Source: Candidatus Mesolinea sp. UBA5823
GTDB taxonomy: Bacteria > Chloroflexota > Anaerolineae > Anaerolineales > Anaerolineaceae
DNA: 6,382 bases
Assembly: GCA_002417685.1 (NCBI GenBank)
Contig: DICP01000014.1
Coordinates: 1-6,382 of the forward strand
Direction: 5' to 3'
The position numbers were made by a program, and so were the translations under genes. Below the pieces are notes generated by a model, which made no database searches, was not told the DNA's origin, and saw only the letters and a program-made list of their open reading frames with translations. This document shows positions 5,382 to 6,382 of this stretch, one piece after another. The first letter of the stretch is position 1. Every line of letters begins with the position of its first letter.

Positions 5382-5412
5382 TTTACCCTGAGACCAGAGT
5401 TGCGCCTATAAT
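5382..5412 (+). promoter_or_regulatory. Weak candidate promoter for the DUF4870-type gene
   Basis: A perfect TATAAT lies at 5407-5412. The best upstream match is TTTACC at 5382-5387 with a 19-base spacer, which is poor in both sequence and spacing. A start near 5419 would give a leader of about 44 bases. The gene may instead be read through from era. Confidence 0.3.
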
Positions 5413-5462
5413 AAAGATTGACCATTTTTAGTAATATCTTGCATTTACAATAAGGAGCTTAT

Positions 5463-5798
5463 ATGTCAGCACAATTTAATCCCTCTCCTGAAATTAGCGA
5501 CGATGACCGCCTCTGGGCAATGCTCAGCTACATCCTCTCCCCCATTGTACCGATCATCTTGCTGCTCATTCCCGAAAAACGCGAACGCCCTTTCCTCAAA
5601 GTACATGTAGCCCAATCGTTAGTCTTTGGGGTGGCGGTTTACCTCATTTCAGCCCTTTTTGGCGGTATTATTTTAGGCACCATTATCCGCATTGCCGGCT
5701 TTGTGTTCGAGATCATCTGGGGCTTAGCCGCCAACCGTGGAGAATATGTCACTATCCCAGTAATTACTGACCTTTGTAAAAAGCAGGGCTGGGCTTAA
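5463..5798 (+). CDS. Small membrane protein, Tic20/DUF4870 type
   Basis: A 111-residue integral membrane protein. The soluble N-terminus (1-16) contains SDDDRLWAMLSYI, the typical opening of DUF4870/Tic20-like proteins. Hydrophobic segment one spans about 17-36; then comes a charged turn PEKRERPFLKVHVAQS (37-52) in which the family usually carries conserved His/Gln; segments two and three span about 53-88. The tail ends GEYVTIPVITDLCKKQGWA, again family-like. The substrate or role of bacterial members is unknown. Start: AAGGAG at 5452-5457 lies five bases before the ATG, a textbook spacing. A 13-bp hairpin follows its stop, separating it from the glutaredoxin-like gene. Confidence is high for a real gene and good for the family. 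Confidence 0.85.
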   Translation: MSAQFNPSPEISDDDRLWAMLSYILSPIVPIILLLIPEKRERPFLKVHVAQSLVFGVAVYLISALFGGIILGTIIRIAGFVFEIIWGLAANRGEYVTIPVITDLCKKQGWA

Positions 5799-5819
5799 AT
5801 CATCATTTCTCTAATTAGA

Positions 5820-5855
5820 AGTAATATCCTGATATTCCTCGGTCAGGATATTGCT
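5820..5855 (+). terminator. 13-bp hairpin between the DUF4870-type and glutaredoxin-like genes
   Basis: AATATCCTGA (5823-5832) pairs perfectly with TCAGGATATT (5843-5852); a U-G wobble and two more pairs extend the stem to 5820-5855 in plus-strand RNA, with a ten-base loop. The following bases (AACAGTGAAAAATAA) are not T-rich, so it is not a classical intrinsic terminator. It may terminate weakly, stabilise the upstream mRNA, or affect translation of the downstream gene, which starts 19 bases later. Confidence 0.45.
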
Positions 5856-5873
5856 AACAGTGAAAAATAATTA

Positions 5874-6131
5874 ATGGAAACGCAACCGATTAAATTTTAC
5901 GGGACCAGCTGGTGCGGTGATTGCCGGCGGGCTAAAGCAGTCTTTGCTGAGCTACAAGTTCCCTATATGTGGATTGACATTGATCAAAACCCGCAAGCCG
6001 CCGTGTTCGTCAAGCAAACCAACCACGGTATGCGCCGGGTGCCTACGATTATCTTCCCAGATGGCTCCATCTTGGTTGAACCAGATAGCGAGAGCTTGCG
6101 TGCTAAGCTGCGCAATTTCCAACCCAAATGA
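5874..6131 (+). CDS. Glutaredoxin/mycoredoxin-like thiol oxidoreductase
   Basis: An 85-residue, single-domain thioredoxin-fold protein of typical glutaredoxin length. Strand one IKFYGTSWCGDC carries the dithiol active site C14-G-D-C17; the first helix (RRAKAVFAEL) and second strand YMWIDID follow; the cis-proline is P57 in RRVPTIIF and the GSILVEP segment closes the sheet. The TSWCxxC context resembles mycoredoxins more than the CPYC of classical glutaredoxins, so the reducing partner may be a low-molecular-weight thiol other than glutathione, or thioredoxin reductase. That is inference from motif similarity. The ATG has no clear Shine-Dalgarno. The stop lies two bases from the stop of the convergent gene at 6134. 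Confidence 0.88.
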   Translation: METQPIKFYGTSWCGDCRRAKAVFAELQVPYMWIDIDQNPQAAVFVKQTNHGMRRVPTIIFPDGSILVEPDSESLRAKLRNFQPK

Positions 6132-6133
6132 TC

Positions 6134-6382
6134 TTAATCGTTAGGCAGATCGCGTGGTTTCACCAAGGCATAAATGACGGTTCCCAGCAGCACAAGGAAC
6201 AAAGTCAACCCTAAGGACGCCACCCAAATCGCGCCAATTTCTCGCCGCCGCTGGTAAATATTAGAGGCTTTTAGGTGATCCTTAAGCGCCGAGCGAAAAT
6301 CGGGGTTGGGTGAGACGCGATAAACCTGTTGCCCCAAACGTTCTTCTAAATCTTTTACCTCTGTGGACCCATTCTCTTCTTC
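6134..6382 (-). CDS. C-terminal part of a single-pass membrane protein (anti-sigma-factor-like)
   Basis: The frame is open from the right edge, so the gene starts outside the window; the in-frame TTG at 6337 is probably internal. The 82 visible residues begin with an acidic, hydrophilic stretch (EEENGSTEVKDLEERL), then YRVSPNPDFRSALKDHL, a short basic segment QRRRE (44-48), one hydrophobic helix (about 49-74) and a tail KPRDLPND. The pattern of a V-x-P-x-P-x-F-x-x-x-L motif followed by Arg/Lys and a single helix recalls the middle of Chloroflexota anti-sigma or zinc-finger-type membrane proteins, but the diagnostic N-terminal domain is not in view. The basic residues before the helix suggest a cytoplasmic N-terminus. 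It ends tail-to-tail, two bases from the glutaredoxin-like gene, with no terminator seen between. Confidence 0.65.
   Translation of the reverse strand, partial: EEENGSTEVKDLEERLGQQVYRVSPNPDFRSALKDHLKASNIYQRRREIGAIWVASLGLTLFLVLLGTVIYALVKPRDLPND

Noticed and set aside
5363..5387. T8 run after era as an intrinsic terminator
   Set aside because: The bases before it only offer the short palindrome AAAGCTTT and a GGTAAA/TTTACC match that would use up the T-run; no GC-rich stem is present.
6134..6337. Complete 67-residue gene starting at TTG 6337
   Set aside because: The frame stays open to the window edge with protein-like sequence before the TTG, so the gene is more likely a truncated longer one.

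Overview
This 6.4-kb window looks like bacterial chromosomal core sequence of moderate GC content. I infer a Chloroflexota member, probably Anaerolineae-like. The grounds are family resemblance recalled from memory: the adenine phosphoribosyltransferase subtype ending in GHLPVFYD, a small lamin-tail-domain membrane protein, and the small Tic20/DUF4870-type protein. No search was run, so the taxonomy is tentative. I see no mobile element, CRISPR array, tRNA or rRNA.

Layout. Bases 1-1369 (minus) hold dnaX, the DNA polymerase III tau/gamma subunit, cut at its 3' end by the window edge. Just upstream and probably cotranscribed is a small membrane-anchored lamin-tail-domain protein (1380-1892, minus). 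A 338-base gap follows (1893-2230). It holds a good plus-strand sigma70-like promoter, a long inverted repeat and a strong hairpin next to the stop of the neighbouring gene; together these could be a small RNA gene. Next is a minus-strand pair, apt (2945-3499) followed by an unusual two-part protein with a HicB-like N-terminus and a DinB-like C-terminus (2231-2932). The 383-base divergent region 3500-3882 is rich in structure. On the apt side are two hairpins whose G-U wobbles favour the minus-strand RNA, one ending in U5 like an intrinsic terminator, plus a segment that can pair with the apt ribosome binding site. On the ogt side are promoter-like boxes, a tandem 11/12-bp repeat and a small palindrome.

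The plus strand then carries ogt (O6-alkylguanine-DNA alkyltransferase) overlapping era (ribosome-assembly GTPase) by one base, a small three-helix membrane protein of the Tic20/DUF4870 type, and a glutaredoxin/mycoredoxin-like protein with a CGDC active site. The latter converges, two bases apart, on the 3' end of a minus-strand gene for a single-pass membrane protein that runs off the right edge.

Functionally the window is mostly housekeeping: replication clamp loading, purine salvage, alkylation repair, 30S maturation and thiol redox. The most interesting material is not protein-coding: the apt leader with its candidate attenuator and Shine-Dalgarno sequestration, and the possible small RNA at about 2117-2232.
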